NCBI RefSeq assembly: GCF_020181595.1
Contig: NZ_CP084028.1
Location: 510,867 to 574,866, forward strand
Reading direction: 5' to 3'
Source of the DNA: [Mycobacterium] vasticus
GTDB lineage: Bacteria > Actinomycetota > Actinomycetes > Mycobacteriales > Mycobacteriaceae
Length of the DNA: 64,000 nt
A model generated the notes under the pieces. That model did not search any database, was not told where the DNA came from, and was given only the letters and a program-made list of their open reading frames with translations. A program made the position numbers and the translations under genes. This document shows positions 7,303-16,403 of the stretch, in pieces. Position 1 is the stretch's first letter. Every line of letters begins with the position of its first letter.

Positions 7303-9669
7303 TCAGATCATCTCGTTATCGGTCAGCCATCGCATCACCGGCCAGCCGATGAACACCGGCAGCCAGCAGGTCAGCACCCGGTAGAGCAGTACCGAGGGCA
7401 CCGCCAGCGCGGCGGGGACCCCGAACGCGGCCAGGCCACCGATCAGGGCGGCCTCCACGGCGCCGACCCCGCCGGGTGTCGGCGCGGCCGAGGCCAGCGT
7501 GCCGCCGACCATGGTCACCACGGTGACGGTCACAAACGACGTGTTGCCGCCGAAGGCCTCCACACTGGCCCACAACGCCAGTGCCGCACCCAAAGTGGTG
7601 CCGGCCGCACCCAGCACGATCAATGCCAGCCGCTTGGGTTCGCGGGCCAACTCGATCAGGTCGGAGGTGACTTCGGCCAGGCGGGGGCGCAACGCGGTGG
7701 TCAACCACCGGCGCAGGTTGGGCACCAGAAGCACGATGCCGGCCAGGCCCAGCGCCACACCGGCGATCAGATACAACAGGTTGGGGCTGGGTACGAAGTG
7801 CGACAGATTCGCCGAGGCCCCGGCGGCGGTGGTGAAGACGACCAGCAGGATCACGTGCACGATCACCTGCACCGACTGTTGCAGTGCCACCGCCGCGGTG
7901 GCCCGCAGGGTGCTCAGGCCGCCCTTGACCAGAAACCGGGTGCTCAACGCCAGGCCGCCGACGCCGGCCGGGGTGGTGGTGGCCGCAAAGGTGTTGGCCA
8001 CCTGCATGATCGCCAGGTTGCGGAAGCTGACCAGGCCGTTGGCGCAGGCCCACAGCGCACCGGCGGCGCCCACATAGGTCAGCGACGAGACGATCAGCCC
8101 CAGCAGCGCCCAGGACCAGTTGGCGTGCCGCAGTTGGGAAAAGAACGTCGGCACCTGACTGATGAACGGATAGGCGACGTAGACCAGACCGCCCAGCAGC
8201 GCCAACTGGATCATCTGGCTGCGGGTGAACCGGGTGATGGTCTTGGTCTGGATCTCATCGGTGTTGGTCTGGCGCTTGACCTCGTCGCGCGCGGCGGAGA
8301 TCACCGTACCGACGTCGGGCACCGCCCTGCGCAGCCGGGCCGGCATCGCCGATTTGGTGAGTCGTCGCGATGCCGCCAATACCGCTGTGCGGCCGAAGCT
8401 TCCGATCGCCGCACGCACCGCGCTGGCCGCGTCGTACAGCGACGACGTCGTCACCAACAATTGGGCGATGTCGGACTGCAGCTGGGTGACGGTGGCGCCG
8501 TACTCGGCGTTGCCGAACCCGCCGAACAGCACCGTGCCGTCGTCGACGGTCATCTCCTTGCTGCGCAGATCGCCGTGCGAGATCTGCTGATCGTGCAGGC
8601 GGGCCAACGACTCCCAGGACTTGTTCACCGGGGTATCGGCCACACAGTCGGCGATCGGGACGCCGCGGTGCGGGGTGTGGGCGTACAGCGTCCAGCCGCG
8701 ATCCAGGGAGGCGACGGCCACGGTGTCGGAGTTGGCCAGGTGCGCATCGCCGATCGCGATCGCCATCAGCGCGCGGTGCTCCACGGCGCGGTGCAGGGAG
8801 GCGTGCAGCGGCGCGGTCTCGGTGGTGCGCAACCGCAGCTTGCGCCAGAGCTGACGCAGCGCGCCCCCGCTGCGCTGGTTGGGCCCGTACAGCTCGATGA
8901 TGCCCGGGTGCTCGCCGGCGTTGGACAGCACCAGCGGGCCGGGCCCGGCCGGCCGGACGACGGTCAGTTCGGTGACGGTGCGGCCGCGCCTGGCCAGCGC
9001 GCGTACGGCGCCGTCCAGGGGCACCTCCAGCGCGGGGGTGCCGACGATCAGGACCACCAGGGCCCCGACGAACCATCCGACGGCCAGGCCGAGCAGCGAG
9101 CGGGCCGGCACGATCGCGCTGACCACGAGGTGAATCGGCACGAAGGCCAGCAGCAGCACCCACCACCAGCGTCGCCAGCGGGCCGGCAGCCATGGACCCG
9201 ACACCGTCAGCATCGCGGCGAGCATCGCGATCCAGCGCGGGTCGTCGAGGAACTGTGCCAGCGTGGTGGCCAGGCGTTCGGACAGGTCGAAATGCCAGGC
9301 GGGGGCGGCCAGCCCGTTGCTGCGAATCGACAGCGACACCACCGCCAGCAACCCGGAGACGGCGTAGGCACCCAGCAGCTTCCACTGCCGCGAGGCCACC
9401 AGGCCGATCAGGATCGCGAACGGCAACACCAGGATCGCGATGCCGTAGGCCAGATAGACCAGGTTGGCGTGGGCGGGGGAGAGCACCCCGATGATCTGGG
9501 AGATCGACCGCTCCAGAGCCACCCATTCGTAGCGGGTGACCAGGGAACTGGTGATGACGGCGGCGAGGAACAGGGCGGCCAGCAACAGGCGCAGGATGTC
9601 GTTGGTGCGTCGAGTCAGCGGCTGCAACAGGTTGCCGGTGACGGCGACGTCGCGCCCCTCAACTCGCAT
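7303..9669 (-). CDS. flippase-like membrane protein with internal degenerate kinase domain
   Basis: 788 residues from the ATG preceded by GAAAG (a GTG two codons upstream is possible). The N-terminal third has about seven hydrophobic segments (roughly residues 28-210). A soluble middle part (about 230-470) follows, then six or seven further transmembrane segments with the LPG-synthase-TM/UPF0104 flippase-like pattern (YPFISQVPTFFSQLRHANW, TTTPAGVGGLALSTRF, PTPGGVGAVEAALIGGL). The middle part resembles the catalytic lobe of aminoglycoside-phosphotransferase/protein kinases: HGDLRSKEM at 365-373 and VLFGGFGNA at 380-388. The catalytic-loop Asn and the DFG Asp are missing, so it is probably a pseudokinase. 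A role in lipid or glycan translocation is inference from the flippase-like fold. Confidence 0.8.
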   Translation of the reverse strand: MRVEGRDVAVTGNLLQPLTRRTNDILRLLLAALFLAAVITSSLVTRYEWVALERSISQIIGVLSPAHANLVYLAYGIAILVLPFAILIGLVASRQWKLLGAYAVSGLLAVVSLSIRSNGLAAPAWHFDLSERLATTLAQFLDDPRWIAMLAAMLTVSGPWLPARWRRWWWVLLLAFVPIHLVVSAIVPARSLLGLAVGWFVGALVVLIVGTPALEVPLDGAVRALARRGRTVTELTVVRPAGPGPLVLSNAGEHPGIIELYGPNQRSGGALRQLWRKLRLRTTETAPLHASLHRAVEHRALMAIAIGDAHLANSDTVAVASLDRGWTLYAHTPHRGVPIADCVADTPVNKSWESLARLHDQQISHGDLRSKEMTVDDGTVLFGGFGNAEYGATVTQLQSDIAQLLVTTSSLYDAASAVRAAIGSFGRTAVLAASRRLTKSAMPARLRRAVPDVGTVISAARDEVKRQTNTDEIQTKTITRFTRSQMIQLALLGGLVYVAYPFISQVPTFFSQLRHANWSWALLGLIVSSLTYVGAAGALWACANGLVSFRNLAIMQVANTFAATTTPAGVGGLALSTRFLVKGGLSTLRATAAVALQQSVQVIVHVILLVVFTTAAGASANLSHFVPSPNLLYLIAGVALGLAGIVLLVPNLRRWLTTALRPRLAEVTSDLIELAREPKRLALIVLGAAGTTLGAALALWASVEAFGGNTSFVTVTVVTMVGGTLASAAPTPGGVGAVEAALIGGLAAFGVPAALAVPSVLLYRVLTCWLPVFIGWPVMRWLTDNEMI

Positions 9670-9759
9670 GATCACTTTCGGTCCGACTGGTGCCGCTTCC
9701 CGACGCGGCTCGCCACAACTTAACCGGTGAGCGGGCGTGTCACGCTATTTTGTCGGCGA

Positions 9760-10632
9760 TCAGAGCGGGTAGTGCACCCCGGTCATCTTCTCCGACTCCT
9801 CCCACAGCCGGCGCCACAGCCGCTGATCCTTCGACAACGAGCTCGACGGGCACGGGCCCACCGGGCCGCGGGCCTGGTTCAGCTTCGTCGGACCCCAGTA
9901 CTTGTTGACGTCGGCGTCGGTGGTCGCGGCCAGCAGGATCGACTCGGCGGCCTGCTCGGGGGCCTGGCCGATCAGCTGCATACCGAACTTGGTGACCAGG
10001 CCGGGCAGCGACTTATCGTTGTCGAACAGCTCGGTGCCGGACACCCCGGGATGCACGCAGTAGGAGCGCAGCGGCGAGCCGGCCGCGACCAGCCGTTGCT
10101 GCAGGTCGCGGGCGAACATCAGGTTGGCCAGCTTGGACTGGGCGTAGGCCAGATTGCGCTGGTAGAACCGGTTGGAATAGTTGAGGTCGTCGATCCAGAA
10201 CTTCGGGGTCTGCTTGTGGGCGATGCTCGACACCGTCACCACCCGGTCTCCGATGCGGTCCAGCAGCAGCCCGGTCAGCGCGAAGTGGCCCAGGTGGTTG
10301 ACGCCGAACTGGGTCTCGAACCCGTCGACCGTGCGTCGCATCGGGATGTTCATGATCCCGGCGTTGTTGATCAGCACGTCGAACCCGCTCTGCTGCGCGG
10401 CGAAGTCGCGCACCGAGGCCAGGCTGCCCAGATCCAGCGCGGCCACCGTGACGTCGCCGCCGATGCCGTCGGCGATCTGCTGGGCCTTGCCGGTGTTGCG
10501 GCAGGCCATCACCACGGTGGCGCCCTTGGCGGCCAGCGTTCGGGTGACGATCTCACCGAGGCCGCCGTTGGCGCCGGTGACCACGAAGGTGCGGCCATGC
10601 TGATCGGGGGTGTCGCCGATTGTGAATGCCAT
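9760..10632 (-). CDS. short-chain dehydrogenase/reductase
   Basis: 290 residues from MAFTIGDTPDQHGRTFVVTGANGGLG; the longer frame upstream is arginine-rich and overlaps the next gene's promoter. It has the Rossmann TGANGGLG, NNAGIM, the Ser of VSSIAHK and the catalytic YAQSKLANL (YxxxK). This is the classical SDR architecture of the retinol-dehydrogenase/WWOX-like group common in mycobacteria. NAD(P)-dependent oxidoreduction of an unknown alcohol or ketone is expected. It is divergent from the ADP-ribosylhydrolase at 10769. Confidence 0.9.
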   Translation of the reverse strand: MAFTIGDTPDQHGRTFVVTGANGGLGEIVTRTLAAKGATVVMACRNTGKAQQIADGIGGDVTVAALDLGSLASVRDFAAQQSGFDVLINNAGIMNIPMRRTVDGFETQFGVNHLGHFALTGLLLDRIGDRVVTVSSIAHKQTPKFWIDDLNYSNRFYQRNLAYAQSKLANLMFARDLQQRLVAAGSPLRSYCVHPGVSGTELFDNDKSLPGLVTKFGMQLIGQAPEQAAESILLAATTDADVNKYWGPTKLNQARGPVGPCPSSSLSKDQRLWRRLWEESEKMTGVHYPL

Positions 10633-10768
10633 GTGCCAAACGCTACCGCGACGGCTGCGACGCGCCCTGTCAGACCAGCACCGCACCGCGGTCGGTGATT
10701 CGGCCAACCCTGAGCCCCGGGACTTGTCGGTACCCCCCGATAGCCTGGCGTCAACGAAAGGGGGTGCT

Positions 10769-11731
10769 GTGGAACTTTCTGCTGCACAACGTGACCGGGC
10801 TCGCGGTGCACTGCTGGCCACGGCCGCCGGTGACGCTTTGGGTGCCGGCTACGAATTCGACGGGCCCCGTGGGCCGGGTGAGCCGGTCGACATGATCGGC
10901 GGCGGGCTGGGGGCGTTCACGCCCGGGGAGTGGACCGATGACACGTCGATGGCGATCGCGATCGCCGAGGTCGCCGCCACCGGTGCTGATCTGGCTTCCG
11001 AGGCGGCACAAGACGTCGTCGTTGCCCGCTGGTTCCAGTGGTCGAAGGACGCCAAGGACATCGGCGTGCAGACCCGCGCGGTGCTGTCGGCGGCCGCCCG
11101 GCGCGGGATCGGTGCGCGCAGCGCGCGGGCGGAGTCCGAGGCGCTGCATCGCAGCTCCGGGCGCACCGCGGGCAACGGGTCGTTGATGCGCACGGCGCCG
11201 GTGGCGTTGGCCTATCTCGATGATGAGACCGGGCTGGTGGCCACCGCGCGGGTGATCAGTGAGCTCACCCACTTCGACCCGGACGCCGGGGATGCGTGCG
11301 TGTTGTGGTGCGCCGCGATCCGTCACGCCGTGCTGACCGGTGAACTCGATGCGCGAGTCGGGCTGGGCCACTTGGATGCCGAGCGCCGACAGGTGTGGGA
11401 GCAGCGTCTCGATGAGGCGGAGCAATCTGAGCCACGCGACTTTACGCACAACAACGGTTGGGTGGTCGCCGCTTTGCAGGGCGCCTGGTCGGCGATCACC
11501 ACGACGGCCGGTCCCGATCATCTGCGGTTGGCGCTGGAGGCCGGGGTGCGCGGTGGTGGTGACACCGATACCGTCGCGGCGATCGCCGGCGGCCTGCTGG
11601 GCGCGGTGTATGGGGCATCGGCGGTGCCGGCGCAGTGGCGGACGCTGCTGAGCGGCTGGCCGGGATTGGCCGCCGCTGACCTGATCGAGTTGGCCGACAA
11701 CATCATCGACCACGGCGCACCGGGGAGGTAG
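10769..11731 (+). CDS. ADP-ribosylglycohydrolase family protein (DraG/ARH-like)
   Basis: 320 residues from GTG, preceded by the purine-rich GAAAGGGGG. It removes ADP-ribose from protein, nucleic acid or small-molecule substrates in a Mg2+-dependent reaction. The metal-binding motifs are present: GEWTDDTSMAIAIAE near the N-terminus, TAGNGSLMRTAPVAL in the middle and GGDTDTVAAIAGGLLGA near the C-terminus. The N-terminal RARGALLATAAGDALGAGYEF is diagnostic of the family. The next gene starts two bases after the stop, so the two products are very probably made together. Confidence 0.92.
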   Translation: MELSAAQRDRARGALLATAAGDALGAGYEFDGPRGPGEPVDMIGGGLGAFTPGEWTDDTSMAIAIAEVAATGADLASEAAQDVVVARWFQWSKDAKDIGVQTRAVLSAAARRGIGARSARAESEALHRSSGRTAGNGSLMRTAPVALAYLDDETGLVATARVISELTHFDPDAGDACVLWCAAIRHAVLTGELDARVGLGHLDAERRQVWEQRLDEAEQSEPRDFTHNNGWVVAALQGAWSAITTTAGPDHLRLALEAGVRGGGDTDTVAAIAGGLLGAVYGASAVPAQWRTLLSGWPGLAAADLIELADNIIDHGAPGR

Positions 11732-11733
11732 GG

Positions 11734-12483
11734 ATGTCGGACTCTTATCCCGGCCCGCTCATCCTGCTCGGGGACCAGGACACGGTCGACCACCGCGCCC
11801 ACCTGGCCGACGAGGCCGCCGAGCGAGGCTGCACAATCGTCGACGCATTCGGCTTCGAGGTCGGTGAGGCCGCCGACCAAAGCGACCTGACCAAGGTCGA
11901 CGCCGTGGTGGCCGCACTGGCCCGCGCCATCACCCGCCGCGCCGACATCTGGGTGCCGCTGCCCTGCCCGGACTTCATCCGGGAGCAGCACCTGCGACGG
12001 CTCTCCCTGGTGCTGCAGCGTCACGGCGTGACCCTGCTGCTCTACCGGGAGATGTGGCGGGTGCCCACCCGCGGCGGGACCAGTGAGATCGACCAGGCGC
12101 TGCGAGCCGAGGTCAAATCGGTGGACAAGCTGGACCGGGTGGCGCTGGCCGCGGCCGGTGTCGTGAGCCTGAGTCGGGAGATCGAGGCGTCGCTGGCCAA
12201 AGCCGCTGACGTGGAAACGGTTCAGCCGCCCACGGATCACGGGGCGGCGCCAGAGCCCTCGATGCCGCCGATGCTTCCCCCGCCGTCGGTGCCGTGGACC
12301 CAGCGCAAGCGACTGGTCAAGCACTACGCCGGCTGGCTGGTGTACGGCTGCGGGGTCACCCAGGCCGCCACCGCGCGGGTGCTGAACTCGGCGGGCCAGC
12401 GCACCGCGACCGGCGCGCAGTGGAAGTCGGCCTCGGTGGCGAAGTTGCTCACCGCCGGCAATTTCGACGTCGCCCGCGGGTGA
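11734..12483 (+). CDS. unknown protein coupled to the ADP-ribosylhydrolase
   Basis: 249 residues, not recognised as a whole. The N-terminal ~150 residues look like an alpha/beta Rossmann-type domain (PLILLGDQDTVDHRAHLADEAAERG, ADIWVPLPCPDFIREQHLRRLSLVL, VTLLLYREMWR). A Pro-rich linker (about 165-190) leads to a C-terminal basic domain of about 60 residues (RKRLVKHYAGWLVYGCGVTQAATARVLN, then ATGAQWKSASVAKLL). That end resembles the DNA-binding helices of large serine recombinases, but no recombinase catalytic domain is present. It starts two bases after the ADP-ribosylhydrolase stop with a GGGAGG-like ribosome site. A regulator or partner in ADP-ribose signalling is possible but unproven. Confidence 0.75.
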   Translation: MSDSYPGPLILLGDQDTVDHRAHLADEAAERGCTIVDAFGFEVGEAADQSDLTKVDAVVAALARAITRRADIWVPLPCPDFIREQHLRRLSLVLQRHGVTLLLYREMWRVPTRGGTSEIDQALRAEVKSVDKLDRVALAAAGVVSLSREIEASLAKAADVETVQPPTDHGAAPEPSMPPMLPPPSVPWTQRKRLVKHYAGWLVYGCGVTQAATARVLNSAGQRTATGAQWKSASVAKLLTAGNFDVARG

Positions 12484-13293
12484 TCAGTCCTTGAAGTAGA
12501 CCAGCTGATGCGTGCTGGTCAGCAGTACGCCATCGCGCGACCACAGGTGTGCGCTCTGGTCGAAGTAGCCGCGGGCAAACCCGTTGGCGTGCGCGCTGGC
12601 CAGTACGAAATCGCTTCCCACGGCGTCGATCTGCTCCTGGCCGGCGTGGAAGTAGGTGGTCAGCGAGATGGTGCCGGCCGGGATGTAGCCGCCGCGGCGA
12701 AGGAACACTCGCGGATAGAAGATGTCGGAGACCGCGGCCAGCGCGGCGAAGTCCAACGGCCGTTCCAACTCGTCGCGCACCCATAGTGTGGTGGTCGACG
12801 ATTCGCTGAGCACACCGTCCTCGGGAATGGCGCCCTCGGTGAAACGCATGTCGTAGCGGTTGGCCCAGACGACGCCTTCGAAGAAGGAGCTTCTCGGGAT
12901 ATCTTCGGGCGCAATAACTTCCGGCAGCATTGCTTCGGTGTCGGCCCAGGTGTCGCGGTGCCGGCCGAACACCGCGGTGGCGGTGGTCTTGACGTCGTCG
13001 CCCTGGCGCAGCTCCAGAATCCAGTGCTGGTTGCTGCGGTTGGTGCGCGCGGCCCCCAGCGCGATGTCGAACTCGCCGTCGGCGATCGGTGCGGCGTAGT
13101 TGACCGTCAACGCCAACGGGTCGCCGATCCGGTCCGGGTGGGATTCAACGGCGCGCAGCAGCGCCGCCGCGGTGATCCCGCCGAACGGGCCCACCATGTT
13201 GGCCCACGCCGGTTCGGTGGCGCCGCGGACCAGGCCGGCGTCGAGGTGATCCAGGCGCATGGCGCGGTCGAACGGGTGCATGGTGTCAGTCAT
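12484..13293 (-). CDS. acyl-CoA thioesterase, double hotdog (TesB-like)
   Basis: 269 residues. The N-terminal hotdog carries WANMVGPFGGITAAALLRAVESHP and DPLALTVNYAAPIADGEFDI; the C-terminal hotdog carries DFAALAAVSDIFYPRVFLR, TISLTTYFHA and GFARGYFDQSAHLWSRDGVLLTSTHQLVYFK. This is the acyl-CoA thioesterase II/4HBT_3 layout. It would hydrolyse acyl-CoA to free acid and CoA in the cytoplasm. Its stop abuts the stop of the convergent gene (12483/12484) without any gap. No obvious operon partner. Confidence 0.87.
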   Translation of the reverse strand: MTDTMHPFDRAMRLDHLDAGLVRGATEPAWANMVGPFGGITAAALLRAVESHPDRIGDPLALTVNYAAPIADGEFDIALGAARTNRSNQHWILELRQGDDVKTTATAVFGRHRDTWADTEAMLPEVIAPEDIPRSSFFEGVVWANRYDMRFTEGAIPEDGVLSESSTTTLWVRDELERPLDFAALAAVSDIFYPRVFLRRGGYIPAGTISLTTYFHAGQEQIDAVGSDFVLASAHANGFARGYFDQSAHLWSRDGVLLTSTHQLVYFKD

Positions 13294-13400
13294 GGGCGTC
13301 CTTCGGATCAGCGCGGCGATATTCAGGTCACGCTATCGCGGGCTTCGGATCGGGCCGTCGCCCACGGACGGAGCCGGTGGGGAAGATACAACAATATATG

Positions 13401-13420
13401 CATGCTAATGTATGAGCATG
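13401..13420 (+). promoter_or_regulatory. candidate operator/promoter of the second TA pair
   Basis: CATGCT (13401-13406) and AGCATG (13415-13420) form an inverted repeat around an 8-nt centre, in an AT-rich stretch unusual for this window. TAATGT (13406-13411) fits TANNNT and would place a leaderless start near the ATG codons at 13412 or 13418. Autorepression by the ribbon-helix-helix antitoxin is inferred from position. Confidence 0.4.
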
Positions 13421-13669
13421 TCTCTGTTAGGGCATCGGCTGCAGATCCTGATCGACGATGAACGCCACCGCCGCATCACCGCGGCGGCACGCGAGCGTGG
13501 TGTCTCAGTGGCCACAGTGGTCCGCGAAGCCATCGACCGCGGTCTGGCCGGTCCCATCGACCGTCGCGAATCCGCTGGTCAACGTCTTCTCGATGCGCCT
13601 GACATGGACGTTCCCGAGTTGACGGCGCTCAAGCAGGAGTTGGACGCGCTGCGAGGCCGCCGCGGATGA
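13412..13669 (+). CDS. ribbon-helix-helix antitoxin (VapB-like)
   Basis: 85 residues ([45 protein letters not shown]), a CopG/Arc-type ribbon-helix-helix domain with an acidic C-terminal tail. Two in-frame ATGs (13412, 13418) are both credible; the inverted repeat at 13401-13420 overlaps them. ATGA overlap with the following PIN gene defines a type II toxin-antitoxin operon. This is a different VapB class from the one at 5502. Confidence 0.87.
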   Translation: MSMSLLGHRLQILIDDERHRRITAAARERGVSVATVVREAIDRGLAGPIDRRESAGQRLLDAPDMDVPELTALKQELDALRGRRG

Positions 13670-14097
13670 TCGTGCTGGATACGACGGTGCTGGTCTACGC
13701 CAAGGGAGCTGATCATCCGTTCCGGGACCCGTGTCGCGACCTGATCGCAGCAGTCGCTTCCGGACGTATAGACGCGACTACTACCCCCGAAGCGATCCAG
13801 GAGTTCGTTCACGTTCGGGCGCGCCGACGCGGCCGCAATGATGCCGCCGCACTGGGACGAAGCTATGCCGAACTGCTCGCCCCGCTGGTGACCGTCAGCG
13901 CCGACGACCTGGAGCGAGGGCTGACCATATTCGAGACGACACCGAGTGTTGGAACGTTCGACTCGGTGCTGGCTGCCGTTGCCAAATCCACCGGGGCAAC
14001 CCTGGTCTCGGCTGACGGTGCGTTCAGCGATGTTCGGGACATCAACCATGTCGTGCCTGATGCCGAGGGAATAGCCGGCTTGCTCGGCGAGCCTTGA
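13666..14097 (+). CDS. vapC: VapC-type PIN domain toxin
   Basis: 143 residues. It opens with [23 protein letters not shown] (first Asp), has [12 protein letters not shown] with the conserved Glu, and [28 protein letters not shown] with the third and fourth acidic positions. PIN-domain RNase partner of the ribbon-helix-helix protein that it overlaps by four bases. A short gap separates it from selO, which starts at 14124 in the same direction. Confidence 0.92.
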   Translation: MIVLDTTVLVYAKGADHPFRDPCRDLIAAVASGRIDATTTPEAIQEFVHVRARRRGRNDAAALGRSYAELLAPLVTVSADDLERGLTIFETTPSVGTFDSVLAAVAKSTGATLVSADGAFSDVRDINHVVPDAEGIAGLLGEP

Positions 14098-14123
14098 TTC
14101 GACCGCACCCGTAGGCTGAGCGA

Positions 14124-15560
14124 GTGCCACCTCTGGTCCTGACCGCCGACTTCGCCCGTGAGTTCCCCGAGTTGGCGGTGCGCGCGCAGGCCGAAGCCCC
14201 CCCGAACCCGCGGCTGCTGATACTCAACGAGCCGCTCGCCACCCAGCTGGGCCTAGACCCGCAGTGGCTGAAAAGCCCCGAGGGCATCGGACTACTGACC
14301 GGAACGGCGGTGCCCGACGGTGCGACCCCGGTCGCGCAGGCCTACGCCGGACACCAGTTCGGCAACTACGTTCCCGTGCTCGGTGATGGCCGGGCCTTGC
14401 TGCTCGGCGAGCTCACCGACGGCCAAAGCCAATTCGACCTGAGCCTGAAGGGTTCGGGGCGCACTTCGTTCGCCCGCGGCGGCGACGGCCTGGCCGTGGT
14501 CGGCCCGATGCTGCGCGAGTACGTGATCAGCGAGGCCATGTACGCCCTGGGCATCCCCACCACCCGCGCCCTGGCGGTCACCGCCACCGGGCGCGACGTG
14601 CAGCGGGAGACGGTGCTGCCCGGGGCGGTTCTGGCCCGGGTGGCCGCCAGCCACCTGCGGGTGGGCAGCTTCCAGTTGGTCGCCCAGCAGGCTCGCGCCA
14701 CCGGCGACCTCACGCTGCTGCGCCGGCTGGCCGATCACGCCATCGACCGCCACCACCCGCAGGCCGCCGAGGCCGAAAACCGTTACATCGCACTGTTTGC
14801 CGCGGTGGTCGAGGCTCAGGCGTCGCTGGTGGCGCGCTGGATGTTGGTCGGGTTCATCCATGGGGTGATGAACACCGACAACACCACGATCTCCGGTGAG
14901 ACCATCGACTACGGGCCGTGCGCGTTCATGGAGGCCTACGACCCGGCGACGGTGTTCAGCTCCATCGACCACGCCGGCCGCTACGCCTTCGGCAATCAGC
15001 CGCTGGTCATGCAGTGGAACCTGGCCCGGTTTGCCGAGACGTTGCTGCCGCTGTTCTCCGACGACGAGGACAAGGCCCTGACGGTGGCGATGGAGATCCT
15101 GGAAGGCTTCATGCCGCGCTACCACGGCTTCTGGTCCGACGGCATGCTGGCCAAGTTCGGGCTGGCCCGCAGCATGGAGGCCGCCGCGTTGATCGATCAG
15201 GCGCTGATGCTGCTCAAAAACAACGCCGTCGACTACACCTCGTTCTTCCGGTCATTGACCAAGGCCGCCCAGGGTGGCGCCGAAGGGCCCTTGGCGGACA
15301 ACGCCTTTGAAGAGTGGCTGCAGCGCTGGCGTGCCCAGACGCCCGACGCCGAGACGATGCAGCGGGTCAACCCGGTCTACATTCCGCGCAATCACCTGGT
15401 GGAGCAGGCGCTGACCGCGGCGATGCGCGACGATCTCGCACCGGTGCAGAAGCTGCTGGGCGTGCTCGCCGAACCGTATCGAGAGCGCGACGGCCTGGAG
15501 GACTATGCGGCGCCGGCACCCCCGGAGTTCGGGGGGTACCGCACCTTCTGCGGGACGTGA
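14124..15560 (+). CDS. selO: protein adenylyltransferase SelO (YdiU/UPF0061)
   Basis: 478 residues, GTG start; the length equals the E. coli homologue from memory. SelO is a pseudokinase-fold enzyme that binds ATP flipped and transfers AMP to Ser/Thr/Tyr of proteins. Visible signatures are [79 protein letters not shown] and [14 protein letters not shown]. The C-terminus ends TFCGT, with a Cys close to the end as in other bacterial members. It probably contributes to redox stress responses. Convergent with the methyltransferase ending at 15567. Confidence 0.93.
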   Translation: MPPLVLTADFAREFPELAVRAQAEAPPNPRLLILNEPLATQLGLDPQWLKSPEGIGLLTGTAVPDGATPVAQAYAGHQFGNYVPVLGDGRALLLGELTDGQSQFDLSLKGSGRTSFARGGDGLAVVGPMLREYVISEAMYALGIPTTRALAVTATGRDVQRETVLPGAVLARVAASHLRVGSFQLVAQQARATGDLTLLRRLADHAIDRHHPQAAEAENRYIALFAAVVEAQASLVARWMLVGFIHGVMNTDNTTISGETIDYGPCAFMEAYDPATVFSSIDHAGRYAFGNQPLVMQWNLARFAETLLPLFSDDEDKALTVAMEILEGFMPRYHGFWSDGMLAKFGLARSMEAAALIDQALMLLKNNAVDYTSFFRSLTKAAQGGAEGPLADNAFEEWLQRWRAQTPDAETMQRVNPVYIPRNHLVEQALTAAMRDDLAPVQKLLGVLAEPYRERDGLEDYAAPAPPEFGGYRTFCGT

Positions 15561-15566
15561 CGCGGC

Positions 15567-16403
15567 TCAGCCGGGATTGACCGCGGTCACCACCCAGGTG
15601 CGGCCCGTGAACTTCACCACACCGTCGACCCGGTTCCGCCGCAGCTCGTCGCGCAGCTCCCCGACGACGGCGGCCCAACCGTCGTCGTCCAGCTCGGCGC
15701 GGGCCTGACGTCCGGTCGAGTTGGACAGGATCAGGCCCAAGCGCTCCTCGACGCCGTCGCTGCCGTCGACGCCGAAGTCGCAGATCCCGTCGAAGGCCGC
15801 CACGTCGACGTTGCTCCAGCCGGCGTCGTCCAGGATGGCCCGCACGCGGTCGGCATTGCCGAAGGCCAGCGGCCCTGGCGCGTCGGGATCTGGTGTGGCG
15901 GGTGGTGTTTCGAGCCGAGCGGCCAGGATATCGACGCCGGCGGTGAACATCGGGTTGTCGCCTTCGCGCCAGCACACGAACGCCAACGGGGCTCCGGGTG
16001 CAGCCGCGTCGCGGATGTTGGTGAACGCGGCAACCGGGTCGTCGAAGAACATCACCCCGAATCGCGAGATGATCCGGTCAAAGGGCTGCCCGGTCGCGGG
16101 CCGCAGGGCGATGGTCTGGGCGTCACCGAGCGACACCGTGGCCGTCGGCACCCGGCGGCGTGCCTCCTGCACCATCGGCTCGGAGATGTCGACTCCGAAC
16201 GGGATCGCCCCCAGTGCTGCCGCCCGTTGCAGCAGAGTCCCTGAGCCGCACCCGATGTCGAGTACTTGATCCCCGGCCCTCATGTCGGCCGCCCCCAGCA
16301 CCGCTTCGGCGAACGGTGCCAGTACCGCCTCGAAGATCGCCGCGTTGTCCACCCAGTCGATGCCCTGAGCCGCCCAGGACTGCTGCTGTTCCTCGTTCGC
16401 CAT
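15567..16403 (-). CDS. class I SAM-dependent methyltransferase
   Basis: 278 residues. QVLDIGCGSGTLLQRAAALGAIPFGVDISEPMV is the SAM-binding motif I/II, with FDRIISRFGVMFFDDPVAAFTNIRDAAAPGAPLAFVCWREGDNP in the second half of the Rossmann fold. The substrate is unknown. The N-terminus (MANEEQQQSWAAQGIDWVDNAAIF) lies inside the out-of-frame 3' extension of the upstream MMPL gene, so the two frames overlap by 281 bases. Confidence 0.88.
   Translation of the reverse strand: MANEEQQQSWAAQGIDWVDNAAIFEAVLAPFAEAVLGAADMRAGDQVLDIGCGSGTLLQRAAALGAIPFGVDISEPMVQEARRRVPTATVSLGDAQTIALRPATGQPFDRIISRFGVMFFDDPVAAFTNIRDAAAPGAPLAFVCWREGDNPMFTAGVDILAARLETPPATPDPDAPGPLAFGNADRVRAILDDAGWSNVDVAAFDGICDFGVDGSDGVEERLGLILSNSTGRQARAELDDDGWAAVVGELRDELRRNRVDGVVKFTGRTWVVTAVNPG

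Noticed and set aside
7234..9723. Very long plus-strand open frame (829 codons) antisense to the flippase-like gene
   Set aside because: Its translation is Gln/Gly/Arg/His-rich with no motif; it is a GC-skew shadow of the minus-strand gene, which has clear membrane segments.
14124..15560. A selenocysteine codon in selO
   Set aside because: The C-terminal residue near the end is an ordinary Cys (TFCGT) and the stop is followed by no SECIS-like structure that I could see.
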